Shown here piece by piece: positions 43,156 to 51,765 of a stretch of DNA of 64,000 nt (within the stretch, counting starts at the first letter, position 1; every line of letters begins with the position of its first letter). The translations under genes and the position numbers were made by a program. Source of the stretch: RUG14130 sp045598325 (GTDB lineage: Bacteria > Bacillota > Clostridia > Christensenellales > Aristaeellaceae); assembly GCA_045598325.1 (NCBI GenBank), contig JAZLLT010000057.1:3723-67722 (forward strand). Direction: 5' to 3'. The notes under the pieces were generated by a model. That model had not been told where the DNA came from. It worked only from the letters and a program-made list of their open reading frames with translations, and did not search any database.

Positions 43156-45420
43156 GTGCTCCTGGCCGCAGGCGCCTTATTGGGTTGTATCTTTGCAAAA
43201 TATGCCGGGCTGCCGCTTTGGATATTCATAATGGCATCCGCCGCGGCAATGCTGACATTACTCTTTCTTTTTCTCAAAAAGAAGAAAATCAATATCCGGA
43301 TATTATCCATCGCTTTCTTTGCAATATTCTGCACCTTATTCACCGTGAAATCTGTAACGCCCGACAATCTACCGCAAGGCACCTTTGAATTGATCGGTAC
43401 CGTGTCTGCGCAGCCGATGGAACAGGCGGACAAATACCGCACGGTCATCACACTCAGGGATGTAAGCGGAAATGACATTTCCGTTGAAGGGGAAGTGCGT
43501 CTGTATTTGTACGACCCGGTTGCGGTTTACCAAACCGGGGACAGACTGCATTTTGATAAAATCAAACTGTCTGTACCGGACGGCGTGACCAACCCGGACG
43601 GATTTGATTTCCGTTCCTATCTGTGGATTCGCGGCGTGCCGCTTTGCGCGACGGCGCAGGGAAAGAATGTACGGCTTGACGGACATGTCAATTCCTTGAA
43701 ACGCACCTTATTTGCTTTCAGAAACCGCCTTTGCTGCCTTTCCGATGAACTTTTCGGTGAACAGTCGGATGTGATCCGTTCCATGCTGCTGGGCGACAGA
43801 ACGATCCTGTCCGATGAAACTTATGAAGATTTCGCGACAGTCGGCATCGCGCATATCATTGCCATATCGGGACTGCATGTAAGCGCCATCGCGCTCGCGT
43901 TTGAATGGCTACTCAAGAAATTGCGCATGCCGCGTTTTGTGCGAACCGTCATCGTTTCCATACTCATTATCCTGTACGCAATCATGACAGGCAGCAGCGT
44001 GTCTACGAAGCGGGCAGTCATTATGTACCTGATCGCATCCGTATCGGCTCTTTGCGGCTACAGAAGCGATCTGATGAACACAATGTCTCTGTCGCTCCTG
44101 ATCCAACTCTGCGTAAATCCGCTCTATATCGGCGACAACAGTTTCCTTCTTTCTTATTCATCGGTATTCGCTATCGCCTGCACGGCGGACCTCATCGGGA
44201 AACGGACGAAAGAAGAAAGGCGCGGTATCCGCAACATCCTTCGGACGGTTGCGGAAGCGGGCATCATTTCCGTATTTATCGAAATCATCACCTATCCGCT
44301 GTTATGCCGCCTGTTTTATAGCGTTCCGCTGCTCGCTGCTCCTGTAAATATGCTGTGTGTCCCGCTTGCAATGCTTGCACTTTACGGGGCAATTGTGGTA
44401 TTATGTATAGGCGCTGTTTGGACTGCGGCAGGTAAGGCACTTGCCATCCCGATCAAGTTCATATGGAGCGGAATCAAGGCAGTAAGCGGAGCAGTGGCGG
44501 ATCTATCCTTTTCCGCATTGAATACCGGAAAGTGGGCGGTCGTCGCCATTATTCTGTACGGCATCCTTGCTCTTTGTGCTTCTGCTTATTTTACGAATAA
44601 CAAATCACGACGCGTTATGGCGCTTACGGTCATGCTTTGCGTGACTTTCACTGTCACGCTCTGGCCGAAAACGCCGCTTGACCATATGCGTATCCGTTTC
44701 CTTGATGTGGGCTACGGTGACGGCGCGGTCATTGAAACAAACGGGTATTTTTACTGTGTGGATACGGGACGCGATACGGATATCGTATCCGACTATCTGA
44801 CAGCCAATAAGGCATCCCTGCGGGGCATCTTCCTGACGCACCCGGATTCCGACCATGCGGGCGGCCTAAAAGAACTTCTGCGCCGCTACCCAAAGGCTGA
44901 TGTATATCTGCCGGACTGCTGGAACGGGATGGATGTGCCGGATGATATGTGTGAGGAACTGTCGATTCGATCTGTCAGATACCTTTCGGCGGGGGACAGT
45001 CTCCTTCTGCCGGGCGATCTTACGGTGAATGTATTCTGGCCTCCGGAAGGGTATATCCCGGATGAAGACAACAACGGTTGTCTCGTCATCGAAACGGTTT
45101 ATGCGGATGTTTCAACGCTTTTCATGGGTGACCTGACCGACGACTGCGACAGTCAGATCAATGTTGACTGCGATATCATGAAAGTGGCGCATCATGGTTC
45201 GAAGTATGCGACAACGGAGCAGTGCCTGATCCAAACAACGCCGGAAATCGCCATTATCAGTGTTTCCGATAATTCCTTCGGGCATCCGACAGATGAGGTA
45301 CTTGCACGCCTGAATCATGTCGGAGCGGATCTTTACCGAACAGACGAAGGCGGCACGGTAACGATCGATATTCAAAATGACGGCTCGATCGATGTAGCAA
45401 CATATTTGAGCGGTGAATGA
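43156..45420 (+). CDS. comEC: ComEC/Rec2 family DNA internalisation protein
   Basis: A competence-type channel protein of about 755 residues (start uncertain). It has the N-terminal membrane and OB-like DUF4131 region, a central multi-span competence domain with 'HIIAISGLHVSAIA', and a C-terminal MBL domain with 'THPDSDHAGG' and 'KVAHHGSKYATT'. It takes single-stranded DNA across the membrane. The GTG at 43156 has AAAGG 9 bases upstream; an alternative ATG at 43081 overlaps the previous gene and lacks a ribosome site. No comEA is beside it. holA overlaps or follows at once. Confidence 0.9.
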   Translation: MLLAAGALLGCIFAKYAGLPLWIFIMASAAAMLTLLFLFLKKKKINIRILSIAFFAIFCTLFTVKSVTPDNLPQGTFELIGTVSAQPMEQADKYRTVITLRDVSGNDISVEGEVRLYLYDPVAVYQTGDRLHFDKIKLSVPDGVTNPDGFDFRSYLWIRGVPLCATAQGKNVRLDGHVNSLKRTLFAFRNRLCCLSDELFGEQSDVIRSMLLGDRTILSDETYEDFATVGIAHIIAISGLHVSAIALAFEWLLKKLRMPRFVRTVIVSILIILYAIMTGSSVSTKRAVIMYLIASVSALCGYRSDLMNTMSLSLLIQLCVNPLYIGDNSFLLSYSSVFAIACTADLIGKRTKEERRGIRNILRTVAEAGIISVFIEIITYPLLCRLFYSVPLLAAPVNMLCVPLAMLALYGAIVVLCIGAVWTAAGKALAIPIKFIWSGIKAVSGAVADLSFSALNTGKWAVVAIILYGILALCASAYFTNNKSRRVMALTVMLCVTFTVTLWPKTPLDHMRIRFLDVGYGDGAVIETNGYFYCVDTGRDTDIVSDYLTANKASLRGIFLTHPDSDHAGGLKELLRRYPKADVYLPDCWNGMDVPDDMCEELSIRSVRYLSAGDSLLLPGDLTVNVFWPPEGYIPDEDNNGCLVIETVYADVSTLFMGDLTDDCDSQINVDCDIMKVAHHGSKYATTEQCLIQTTPEIAIISVSDNSFGHPTDEVLARLNHVGADLYRTDEGGTVTIDIQNDGSIDVATYLSGE

Positions 45421-45421
45421 A

Positions 45422-46516
45422 ATGACACAGGATCAACTTGTAAAGTCCATCAGGAACGGTTTACTTTCCGGAGCCATTCTTTTTGAGGGCGAGGAAGAGA
45501 CCAAAAAGGAGGGTGCATTGCGCTACCTCCTTGAAGAAGTTCTGCCTTCGGGAATGGAACTGATGAATGAAACGATTCTGGAAAATCCGGAACTTGCGAG
45601 CGTTCTCGATGCGTCAAGACAGTTCCCTTTCATGTGTGATAAGCGCGTCGTTGTTGCGAAGGATCCGCCTTTTATCCTGAAAAGCAATAAAGGAAAAAAG
45701 AGCGAAGATAACGACGAGAATGAGGAGAAAGAGGAGAAAGAGGCGGAGGATGTTCAGCCCGACCTCGAGCCCGGTGAAGAAACCGTGTTGAAAACCCTTT
45801 CGGAAGAAGACAATCCAACCTGTATCACAGTTATCTTCATCCGCGGAAAACTGAAGAAAAATACCGCAGCTTATAAGTGGTTTCAAAAACATGACAGACT
45901 TGTCAGCTTTGAGCCGCTTTCCATTCCCGAACTGATCAAGATCGTTCAAAAGAACACGAAGAAGCAGGGATATGAAATCTCATATGATGTTGCGGAACTG
46001 TTCGTGACATCCATCGGAAGAGATCTCACGAGACTCAATTCGGAACTCGATAAACTGATCGGCTACAAGTCAAGCGGGACGCAGATCAACGAAGACGATG
46101 TGTTTGCCATTATAACGCAGGATATCGAAGCCGTTTCTTTCCAAATTATGGATAAATTCTGTGTGGGAGATTACGCGCAGGCATACCGCATCCTGAACGC
46201 GCTTTTGGAAGACAGACAGCATCCTGCGGCGATTCAGGCTGGGCTTTTGTGGCAAATCAGAAATCTGTGCCATTGCGCAGTACTGAAGAAGTCCGGTGTC
46301 GGTTACAAAGATGCGTCAATCCGTCTGAAAACAAATGAATATCCCTGCAAAAAGGCTTATGAACAATGTACGGGCATACCTTGCGGGAATCTGGTTTCGC
46401 TCTACCGTATCGCGGTACACAACGAAAACGAATTTAAGAAAGGTCGCCTTGATGCGCGGTTCTCTCTGGACGACCTGATGGCCAAAATGTGCAAGTTAAT
46501 TGTGCGTAAAGCGTGA
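45422..46516 (+). CDS. holA: DNA polymerase III subunit delta
   Basis: A 364-residue clamp-loader delta subunit, which opens the sliding clamp during replication. The N-terminal AAA+-like domain ('SGAILFEGEEETKKEGALRY' region, without a Walker A, as is normal for delta) and the C-terminal collar are present. Between residues about 87 and 120 there is a low-complexity, very acidic lysine/glutamate-rich insertion. The order comEC-holA is typical of Firmicutes; the usual next gene rpsT is not there. The ATG at 45422 is just after comEC. Confidence 0.93.
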   Translation: MTQDQLVKSIRNGLLSGAILFEGEEETKKEGALRYLLEEVLPSGMELMNETILENPELASVLDASRQFPFMCDKRVVVAKDPPFILKSNKGKKSEDNDENEEKEEKEAEDVQPDLEPGEETVLKTLSEEDNPTCITVIFIRGKLKKNTAAYKWFQKHDRLVSFEPLSIPELIKIVQKNTKKQGYEISYDVAELFVTSIGRDLTRLNSELDKLIGYKSSGTQINEDDVFAIITQDIEAVSFQIMDKFCVGDYAQAYRILNALLEDRQHPAAIQAGLLWQIRNLCHCAVLKKSGVGYKDASIRLKTNEYPCKKAYEQCTGIPCGNLVSLYRIAVHNENEFKKGRLDARFSLDDLMAKMCKLIVRKA

Positions 46517-46562
46517 ACTTTTCCATACGAATTGCAGTCGAATAATAAACGGGGGGATGGAT

Positions 46563-47036
46563 ATGAAGAAAATCATCGGAATGATTCTCGTCGCGGCAAT
46601 GCTGTTTTCCGCTTTTGCATACGGCGAAGCAATGGACGAGAGACTACTCGATACATTTGAAAGATGCAGAGGCGCGATTGGCGCCATTGCCCAGGGAAAC
46701 TTTGAAGGCGCCGTACAGTGTCTCAATGTATCAAGCCTGATGTCCGACAGACTCAAGACCATCGTAAAGGCAAAGTGTCCGTCCCTTGTCGGCTCGGTTC
46801 CCGAGTTGACTTACGGGGTTGCCTGGGTGGAAAACGGGGAATGGTATCTTTCCATTCCCGTTGTCGAACCGAATTATAAATCCGCTCCCTGCATGATTTT
46901 CAAACTCGATTCCGATTACCGCGTCGTTTCCGCTGATTTTACGGCTTGGGCGGATGTATCGACAAGATACGCACAGTCTCCGGTCATCAAATGGAATGTG
47001 GAATATATCCCGGATTATGTGGTGATGGTAGATTAA
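46563..47036 (+). CDS. Secreted protein of unknown function
   Basis: A 157-residue protein with a signal peptide (cut near residue 20-22) and no recognised domain. The mature part is mixed alpha/beta with cysteines at two or three positions. GGGGGG stands 6 bases before the ATG. It lies alone between holA and the convergent tRNA-Leu. I do not recognise the family. Confidence 0.55.
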   Translation: MKKIIGMILVAAMLFSAFAYGEAMDERLLDTFERCRGAIGAIAQGNFEGAVQCLNVSSLMSDRLKTIVKAKCPSLVGSVPELTYGVAWVENGEWYLSIPVVEPNYKSAPCMIFKLDSDYRVVSADFTAWADVSTRYAQSPVIKWNVEYIPDYVVMVD

Positions 47037-47040
47037 AAAA

Positions 47041-47067
47041 ATCTCCCCATAAAGAGGAGATCGTGCC
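47041..47067 (-). terminator. Minus-strand terminator of tRNA-Leu
   Basis: ATCTCC and GGAGAT form a stem next to a run of A on the plus strand (T on the minus), just beyond the 3' end of the tRNA. Confidence 0.7.
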
Positions 47068-47148
47068 GGTGGCGGGGGTCGAACCCGCACGGGTTATTAG
47101 CCCAACGGATTTTGAGTCCGCCTCGTCTGCCAATTCCAACACACCGGC
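47064..47148 (-). tRNA. tRNA-Leu (anticodon CAA)
   Basis: The minus strand folds into a cloverleaf with acceptor GCCGGTG/CACCGGC, a long variable arm of class II type, a T-arm with GGTTCGACCC, and the anticodon loop CTCAAAA (anticodon CAA, reading UUG). Discriminator base A. The 3' CCA is not encoded. Confidence 0.95.
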
Positions 47149-47159
47149 AAGCAAAAAGT

Positions 47160-47188
47160 ATTATACACAAAACGAATCGTAAAATCAA
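47160..47188 (-). promoter_or_regulatory. tRNA-Leu promoter
   Basis: Minus-strand TTGATT (47188-47183) and TATAAT (47165-47160), 17-base spacer, ending 11 bases before the tRNA 5' end. Confidence 0.75.
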
Positions 47189-47231
47189 GGGCTTTACAAG
47201 ACTTTTCAGAATAATAAAGCAGGTGAATTGA

Positions 47232-47786
47232 TTGGAACAGGATCTGATCAGGCTGGCGGCAAACGGAAACAGCCGCGCCTTTGAGGAACTTATAACGCCG
47301 TATGAACGGAAAATGTATGCGCTTGCGCTCAGGATGTGCTCAAACACCGAGGATGCGAAGGATTGCCTTCAGGAGGCGATGCTCCGCATCTTTAAAGGTT
47401 TATCGGGCTTCCGCGGAGACAGTTCGTTTTCGACCTGGGTGTACCGCATCGTTTCCAACAGTTGTCTGGATTCACACCGCCACAAGAAGGGACGACAGAG
47501 CGATTCGCTGGATGAACTGAGTGAGGTGGGCGTGGAGCCTGTGGATAAAAGCGCAGGACCGGAAGAAGCGGCAGAGAAAAGCGAACTGAAACGGGAATTA
47601 TCAAAAGCAATCAACAAACTGCCTCCGGATCTCAAAAACCCGCTCGTACTGCGCGACATCCACGGATTGAGTTATGAGGAGATCGCCGATACACTTGATA
47701 TCAATGTGGGTACGGTGCGAAGCAGACTGTTCCGCGCGAGAGCAAAATTGCGGGAACATTTAACGGGATTCAGAGAACTATTTTAG
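47232..47786 (+). CDS. ECF-type RNA polymerase sigma factor
   Basis: A 184-residue sigma-70 factor of the extracytoplasmic-function class. Region 2 shows 'AFEELITPYERKMYALALRM' and 'CLQEAMLRIFKGLSGFRGDSSFSTWVYRIVSN', the core RNA polymerase and -10 contacts; region 4 shows 'LSYEEIADTLDINVGTVRSRLFRARAKLR', the -35 helix-turn-helix. The TTG at 47232 has AGGTGA 6 bases before it. It heads a likely operon with a DUF4349 membrane protein and a SIMPL protein, so the next gene may act as an anti-sigma factor. Confidence 0.93.
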   Translation: MEQDLIRLAANGNSRAFEELITPYERKMYALALRMCSNTEDAKDCLQEAMLRIFKGLSGFRGDSSFSTWVYRIVSNSCLDSHRHKKGRQSDSLDELSEVGVEPVDKSAGPEEAAEKSELKRELSKAINKLPPDLKNPLVLRDIHGLSYEEIADTLDINVGTVRSRLFRARAKLREHLTGFRELF

Positions 47787-47822
47787 AAAGACCGCGTCTA
47801 TATGGATGTGGAGGAACGATAT

Positions 47823-48863
47823 ATGAATGACATGAAGCGTGAGATGACGGAAGAGCAACTGCTCGAACTGCTGAACGGCATCGATGACGATGTCAAAGTG
47901 CCTCTCGAAGTTTCGGCTTCGTGGAGAAATGCCGTCAGGAAAGAAGAAAAGAAGCGCAAACTCGTCACTTTCTCAAAGCGCATTTCCGCTGCAGCAGCTG
48001 CTATCGTGGTACTGCTCGGTATGACCGCGATTCTGCGCAATCAGGGTGTTTTCACGAAAACCGGCGTCATGGACAGCATGGAAGCGGAAGACCGCAGCGT
48101 GCGTCTGTACTATACCGCCGCGGGAAGCGAAGTTAAAGACGAAAACGCGTATCTGGTCGTGGCATCGGATTCCAGCATAAATGAAGAAATCCCGGTGACG
48201 GAAGAAACCCAGATGATTGCCGGCAAATACGGGATGAGCAATGAAGAAAGCGTCATCTATACTTATGCTGCCTCCGTAATCGAAAGCGGGAACACGCAGA
48301 AAACCGCGAAAGAAGTGACCGCGGAAGTAAACAAAGCGGGCGGATATATTGCGTCCGAACAAATGCGCTCTGATAAAGGCGGGAAGAGCGTTGTGCTGAA
48401 CGCCTGCATTCCCGAAGAGAAACTTTCCGAATTCGGTAACATCATCATGAGCAACTTCCCGGGAAGCAGTTTTGAAATCAACCGTCAGGACGCAACGAGG
48501 CTTTACACGGACGCGACCAAACGCATCGAATCACTCAGACTCATGGCGGAGCGCCTGAACAGCCTGATCGACACCGCGCAGGCGGAAGAGTTACCGGATC
48601 TGTACGACCAATTGAACCGCACTTATGATGAGATCGATGAACTCTGCGTATCTGTCGACAGTTACGGACGCGAAAGCATCTACGCGGATACGGAGATCCT
48701 CATCCGGGAAGCACACGAGGCGGGATTCGGTGAGAAACTGAAAAACGCTTTCGGAAATCTCGGTGACGGGTTCTTTACCGACGCGGGTGTGACCGCTTGC
48801 ATCCTTCTGCCCGTCATCGCCATAGCAGTCATTATCGTTCTGATACTGAGAAAGAAACACTAA
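47823..48863 (+). CDS. DUF4349 membrane protein, candidate anti-sigma factor
   Basis: A 346-residue protein with a cytoplasmic N-terminal part (about 1-50), a membrane segment (about 53-71), an extracellular DUF4349 domain with a coiled-coil helix pair (conserved 'YIASEQMRSDKGGK...LNACIPEEKLSEF' and 'DATKRIESLRLMAERLNSLI' region), and a C-terminal membrane segment followed by a short basic tail. It follows the sigma gene by 36 bases. GGAGG 8 bases upstream supports the ATG at 47823 over an earlier ATG at 47802. The N-terminal tail is short for a classical anti-sigma domain, so the role as regulator of the sigma factor is an inference from position. Confidence 0.75.
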   Translation: MNDMKREMTEEQLLELLNGIDDDVKVPLEVSASWRNAVRKEEKKRKLVTFSKRISAAAAAIVVLLGMTAILRNQGVFTKTGVMDSMEAEDRSVRLYYTAAGSEVKDENAYLVVASDSSINEEIPVTEETQMIAGKYGMSNEESVIYTYAASVIESGNTQKTAKEVTAEVNKAGGYIASEQMRSDKGGKSVVLNACIPEEKLSEFGNIIMSNFPGSSFEINRQDATRLYTDATKRIESLRLMAERLNSLIDTAQAEELPDLYDQLNRTYDEIDELCVSVDSYGRESIYADTEILIREAHEAGFGEKLKNAFGNLGDGFFTDAGVTACILLPVIAIAVIIVLILRKKH

Positions 48864-48874
48864 GGAGAATCAAG

Positions 48875-49588
48875 ATGAAGAAGATCATGAAAATCGCTGC
48901 CCTCGCGCTCAGCCTCATGCTCGTTGTATGCGCTGCCGCGGAGACGAAAATCACCGTGAACGGAACGGGCATCGCTTATGTCCCCGCAGATGTCGCCGTC
49001 GTGCAGGTGGGTGCCAGAATCAACAGCGACTCCGTAAAGGATGCCCAGAACCAGGTCAATGAGATCATCAAAGCCATCCGCGAAAGCCTCATCGAAAACG
49101 GCATCGCGGAAGAGGACATCAACACGGACCGCATCTATGTGACCCCCCGCTATAACTATTCCGACGGCATGGAAGAGATCGTGGGCTACATGGCGTATTC
49201 CTATCTCTCTGTCAAAACGGAGAAGATGGATGCCATCGGTACCATCGTGGATCTCGCCCTTGACGCAGGCGCGAACATGCTGGAAAACATCACTTTCTCA
49301 TCGAAGGATACGACTCTCGCCGAGGAAGAATCCCTGACAGACGCGGTGCTCGACGCGCGCAGGGACGCGGAAATCATCGCGAAGGCGGCTGGACTCGAGA
49401 TTGTGTCCATCGATACCATCAGCGAGGGTTACTCCTATTCCGCAGACAGCGGATCCAATGTGTTCTATAAATCCACCGCAGCAGGTGTTGTGGAAGAAGC
49501 CGCGGCAGATTTCGACGCACCGACCTTCGTTCAGGCAGCGAAACTTCAGGTAACCAGTCAGGTAACCGTAGTATTTAACTGCAAATAG
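48875..49588 (+). CDS. SIMPL domain-containing secreted protein (DUF541)
   Basis: A 237-residue protein with a signal peptide (about 1-22) and a SIMPL/DUF541 domain: 'TKITVNGTGIAYVPADVAVVQVG' and 'YMAYSYLSVKTEKMD' are typical strands. The family is periplasmic or surface-located with no settled function; some members are linked to stress or lipoprotein trafficking. It follows the DUF4349 gene by 11 bases with an AAGGAGAATCAAG site and is probably in the sigma-led operon. Confidence 0.88.
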   Translation: MKKIMKIAALALSLMLVVCAAAETKITVNGTGIAYVPADVAVVQVGARINSDSVKDAQNQVNEIIKAIRESLIENGIAEEDINTDRIYVTPRYNYSDGMEEIVGYMAYSYLSVKTEKMDAIGTIVDLALDAGANMLENITFSSKDTTLAEEESLTDAVLDARRDAEIIAKAAGLEIVSIDTISEGYSYSADSGSNVFYKSTAAGVVEEAAADFDAPTFVQAAKLQVTSQVTVVFNCK

Positions 49589-49617
49589 TTGACAAAAACG
49601 GTATTCTCAACTATAAT
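49589..49617 (+). promoter_or_regulatory. Consensus sigma-A promoter for the DUF1292 gene
   Basis: TTGACA (49589-49594) and TATAAT (49612-49617) with a 17-base spacer: a perfect consensus match, directly after the SIMPL stop codon. Confidence 0.9.
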
Positions 49618-49645
49618 AAATCTATTACAGTTAAAGGAGTCAGTT

Positions 49646-49978
49646 ATGGAAGAGAATACCGAACTCGATCTTGTTGTCTTTAAGGACGATAACGATAACG
49701 AAGTGACCATGGAGGTCCTCGATTATTTCTTCTACGAGGGCGAGGAATATGCAACGCTCGTGGAATACGATCCCGACAGCGCCTGCAATTCCTGCGACAA
49801 GACCGCATGCGAATGCTGCGAAGAAGATGAAGGTCCTCTTGATGTCACCATCATGAAGATCGTTCCGGTCGGTGATGACGAAGAAGAATTCGTTCCCGTT
49901 GACGAAGCACTCGGTCAGAAACTGATCGACCTGCTCAACAGCGGCGCGTTCGACGACGCAGACGACGAAGAAGAATAA
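49646..49978 (+). CDS. DUF1292 protein with cysteine-rich insertion
   Basis: A 110-residue acidic cytoplasmic protein of the DUF1292 (YrzB-like) family. The family core ('VVFKDDNDNEVTMEVLDYFFYEGEEYATLVE' region, residues about 10-41, then 'DVTIMKIV' at 66) is interrupted by a block with cysteines at 47, 50, 55, 57 and 58. Family members usually lack such a cluster, which could bind a metal. It has a consensus promoter and an AAAGGAG site, so it should be well expressed. A terminator follows. Confidence 0.85.
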   Translation: MEENTELDLVVFKDDNDNEVTMEVLDYFFYEGEEYATLVEYDPDSACNSCDKTACECCEEDEGPLDVTIMKIVPVGDDEEEFVPVDEALGQKLIDLLNSGAFDDADDEEE

Positions 49979-49984
49979 AAGACA

Positions 49985-50005
49985 CCCGGCCTTGTGCCGG
50001 GTTTT
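49985..50005 (+). terminator. Intrinsic terminator after the DUF1292 gene
   Basis: CCCGGC (49985-49990) and GCCGGG (49996-50001) with a 5-base loop, followed by four T. Confidence 0.85.
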
Positions 50006-50012
50006 ATGATTT

Positions 50013-50852
50013 ATGGATAAAATCATCAAAAATGCTTACGCGAAGATAAACTGGTCTCTTCTTATTACGGGACGGCTGGAAAACGCCTATCATGAACTCG
50101 ATATGCTCATGCAGGAAATTGACCTGCATGATGCGCTCATGCTTGAAAAAGCGGAGAAGACCGAACTGTTCGTGAACGGCATGCCTTCCGATGATGCAGG
50201 CAATCTTGTGGTCAAGGCCATTACGGCCCTGTCCCGTGAATGCGGAAGAGATCTGACCGTGCGGGCAAGATTGACAAAGGTGATTCCTTCAAGAGCCGGT
50301 CTCGGCGGCGGAAGCGCCGACTGTGCGCAGACGCTGCTCATGATGAATGAACTGTTCGAATTGAATATTTCAATGGACAGAATGAATGTCATCGCAACTG
50401 CTCTCGGTGCTGATGTGCCGTTCTTCCTGCACGGAGGGCTTTGCCGCGTGAGAGGTATCGGCGAAAAGGTTGAGCCCGTAACGGGCGCTTCTTCGTTTCC
50501 AATTGTCATAAAGCATGTGGGGGATGGACTTTCAACGCCCGAAGTCTACCGCAAATGCGATGAAATCGGTTTTGAAACGCCCGGCGCAGATACGGAAAAG
50601 ACGCTTCGTAGTATCCTGAACCGGGATTTGCCGGAAGTAAAAAAACACAGTGCGAACGCGTTGGAAAAAGCGGCATTCGCACTGGATGAAAGGATTCCGG
50701 CTGCCATGGAAAAACTGTATGAACAAGGCGCTCTCTATGCCCGCATGAGCGGCAGCGGCTCCGCGGTCTACGGCGTGTTTGAAAATGAAACATCCGCGAG
50801 GCGGGCGGCTGAAGCAATATCGGGCAGCATAATGAGTTTTACCCGCGCGTAG
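50013..50852 (+). CDS. ispE: 4-diphosphocytidyl-2-C-methyl-D-erythritol kinase
   Basis: A 279-residue GHMP kinase of the MEP isoprenoid pathway. The ATP loop PSRAGLGGGSAD is around residues 90-101, the N-terminal 'AYAKINWSLLI' is the usual family start, and 'ARMSGSGSAVYGVF' is the third GHMP motif. It starts 12 bases after a terminator but has no clear promoter of its own; read-through may supply it. It converges with the DUF4886 gene and the two overlap by 14 bases. Confidence 0.96.
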   Translation: MDKIIKNAYAKINWSLLITGRLENAYHELDMLMQEIDLHDALMLEKAEKTELFVNGMPSDDAGNLVVKAITALSRECGRDLTVRARLTKVIPSRAGLGGGSADCAQTLLMMNELFELNISMDRMNVIATALGADVPFFLHGGLCRVRGIGEKVEPVTGASSFPIVIKHVGDGLSTPEVYRKCDEIGFETPGADTEKTLRSILNRDLPEVKKHSANALEKAAFALDERIPAAMEKLYEQGALYARMSGSGSAVYGVFENETSARRAAEAISGSIMSFTRA

Positions 50853-51642
50853 AAGCAACCGTTTCGTGAGCGATTTCCTTGAGCAGCTCCATCAGTCCCT
50901 TGTCGGGTTCGGACCCCTCAAGGGGCTTTTGCTGTATGATGCCGTTCACTTTGCCGAGATACCGGACATCCATCGGAACGAAAGTGTTTTTCCTCACATC
51001 GTTGCCGGTCAAAAACTCATACCATACCGCACCTGCCAGATAGCGTCCCAGTCTCCAGCCGAGGTGGAAGCCATCGCGCGAAAGTTGGGTGCCGCCCTTT
51101 TCGGGATCGAAAAGAGGATTGCTGCGGGCAGTCTGCACGGCATCGCCCACGGGAATGACGCGTGAAGAGAGTGCTTCGGCCGCCTTGAAATAGCACTCAT
51201 GCAGGCGGGCGTGCATTTCATTACGGTCACTGTTGTAATTCACAAACGCGTGATGGGTGGAATTGTACTCATAGGCCCATGTCTCATGAATGACCAATTC
51301 CGCCTTGGGGCAAATGCTCTTGACATATTCCGCGAGGTCGGTCAGATGGGGCACATAAGTATCCCAGATGCCGCTGAAATGACTACCCTGCTGGAGCGTG
51401 ATAATGTCCCACTCCTCGTCTTGAAGACCGGTCAGCAGGGGAGTATAACCCAGAGACTCATTGTTTCTGTAATACTCATAGGCAGGCAGACCGGACCGCA
51501 TATTTTCGCAGTGGCGGTCAAGTGTACAGCCACCGATGTAAAGAATGCCGAGTTGGATATCGACTCCGTCCGCATTTGCGATATGACGAACGAAACGCTG
51601 CGCATCGACGGAAAAACTGTTTCCGATGGATAAAATTTTCAT
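50839..51642 (-). CDS. DUF4886 domain-containing protein (SGNH-like)
   Basis: A 267-residue protein of the DUF4886 family, a distant branch of SGNH hydrolases. The start 'MKILSIGNSFSVDAQRF' has the G-N-S in place of GDS with S9 the likely nucleophile; 'LQQGSHFSG' and 'DGFHLGWRLGRYLAG' supply blocks III and V (D..H). The function is not known, perhaps a sugar esterase. Monocistronic, with a promoter 20 bases before the start. Its end overlaps ispE by 14 bases. Confidence 0.85.
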   Translation of the reverse strand: MKILSIGNSFSVDAQRFVRHIANADGVDIQLGILYIGGCTLDRHCENMRSGLPAYEYYRNNESLGYTPLLTGLQDEEWDIITLQQGSHFSGIWDTYVPHLTDLAEYVKSICPKAELVIHETWAYEYNSTHHAFVNYNSDRNEMHARLHECYFKAAEALSSRVIPVGDAVQTARSNPLFDPEKGGTQLSRDGFHLGWRLGRYLAGAVWYEFLTGNDVRKNTFVPMDVRYLGKVNGIIQQKPLEGSEPDKGLMELLKEIAHETVASTRG

Positions 51643-51662
51643 ATCATCGCCTCCGAAAAGCG

Positions 51663-51691
51663 ATTATAGCACGATTTTAGCATATTTACAA
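51663..51691 (-). promoter_or_regulatory. Promoter of the DUF4886 gene
   Basis: Minus-strand TTGTAA (51691-51686) and TATAAT (51668-51663), 17-base spacer, TGC extended -10. The spacer to the ATG is about 20 bases and carries GGAGG. Confidence 0.8.
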
Positions 51692-51765
51692 TACATATGT
51701 AATTTGCGTTCAGGATTTTTTAGCATCATGGATGTATAATAATATATAAAAGGGGTGATATTCAC

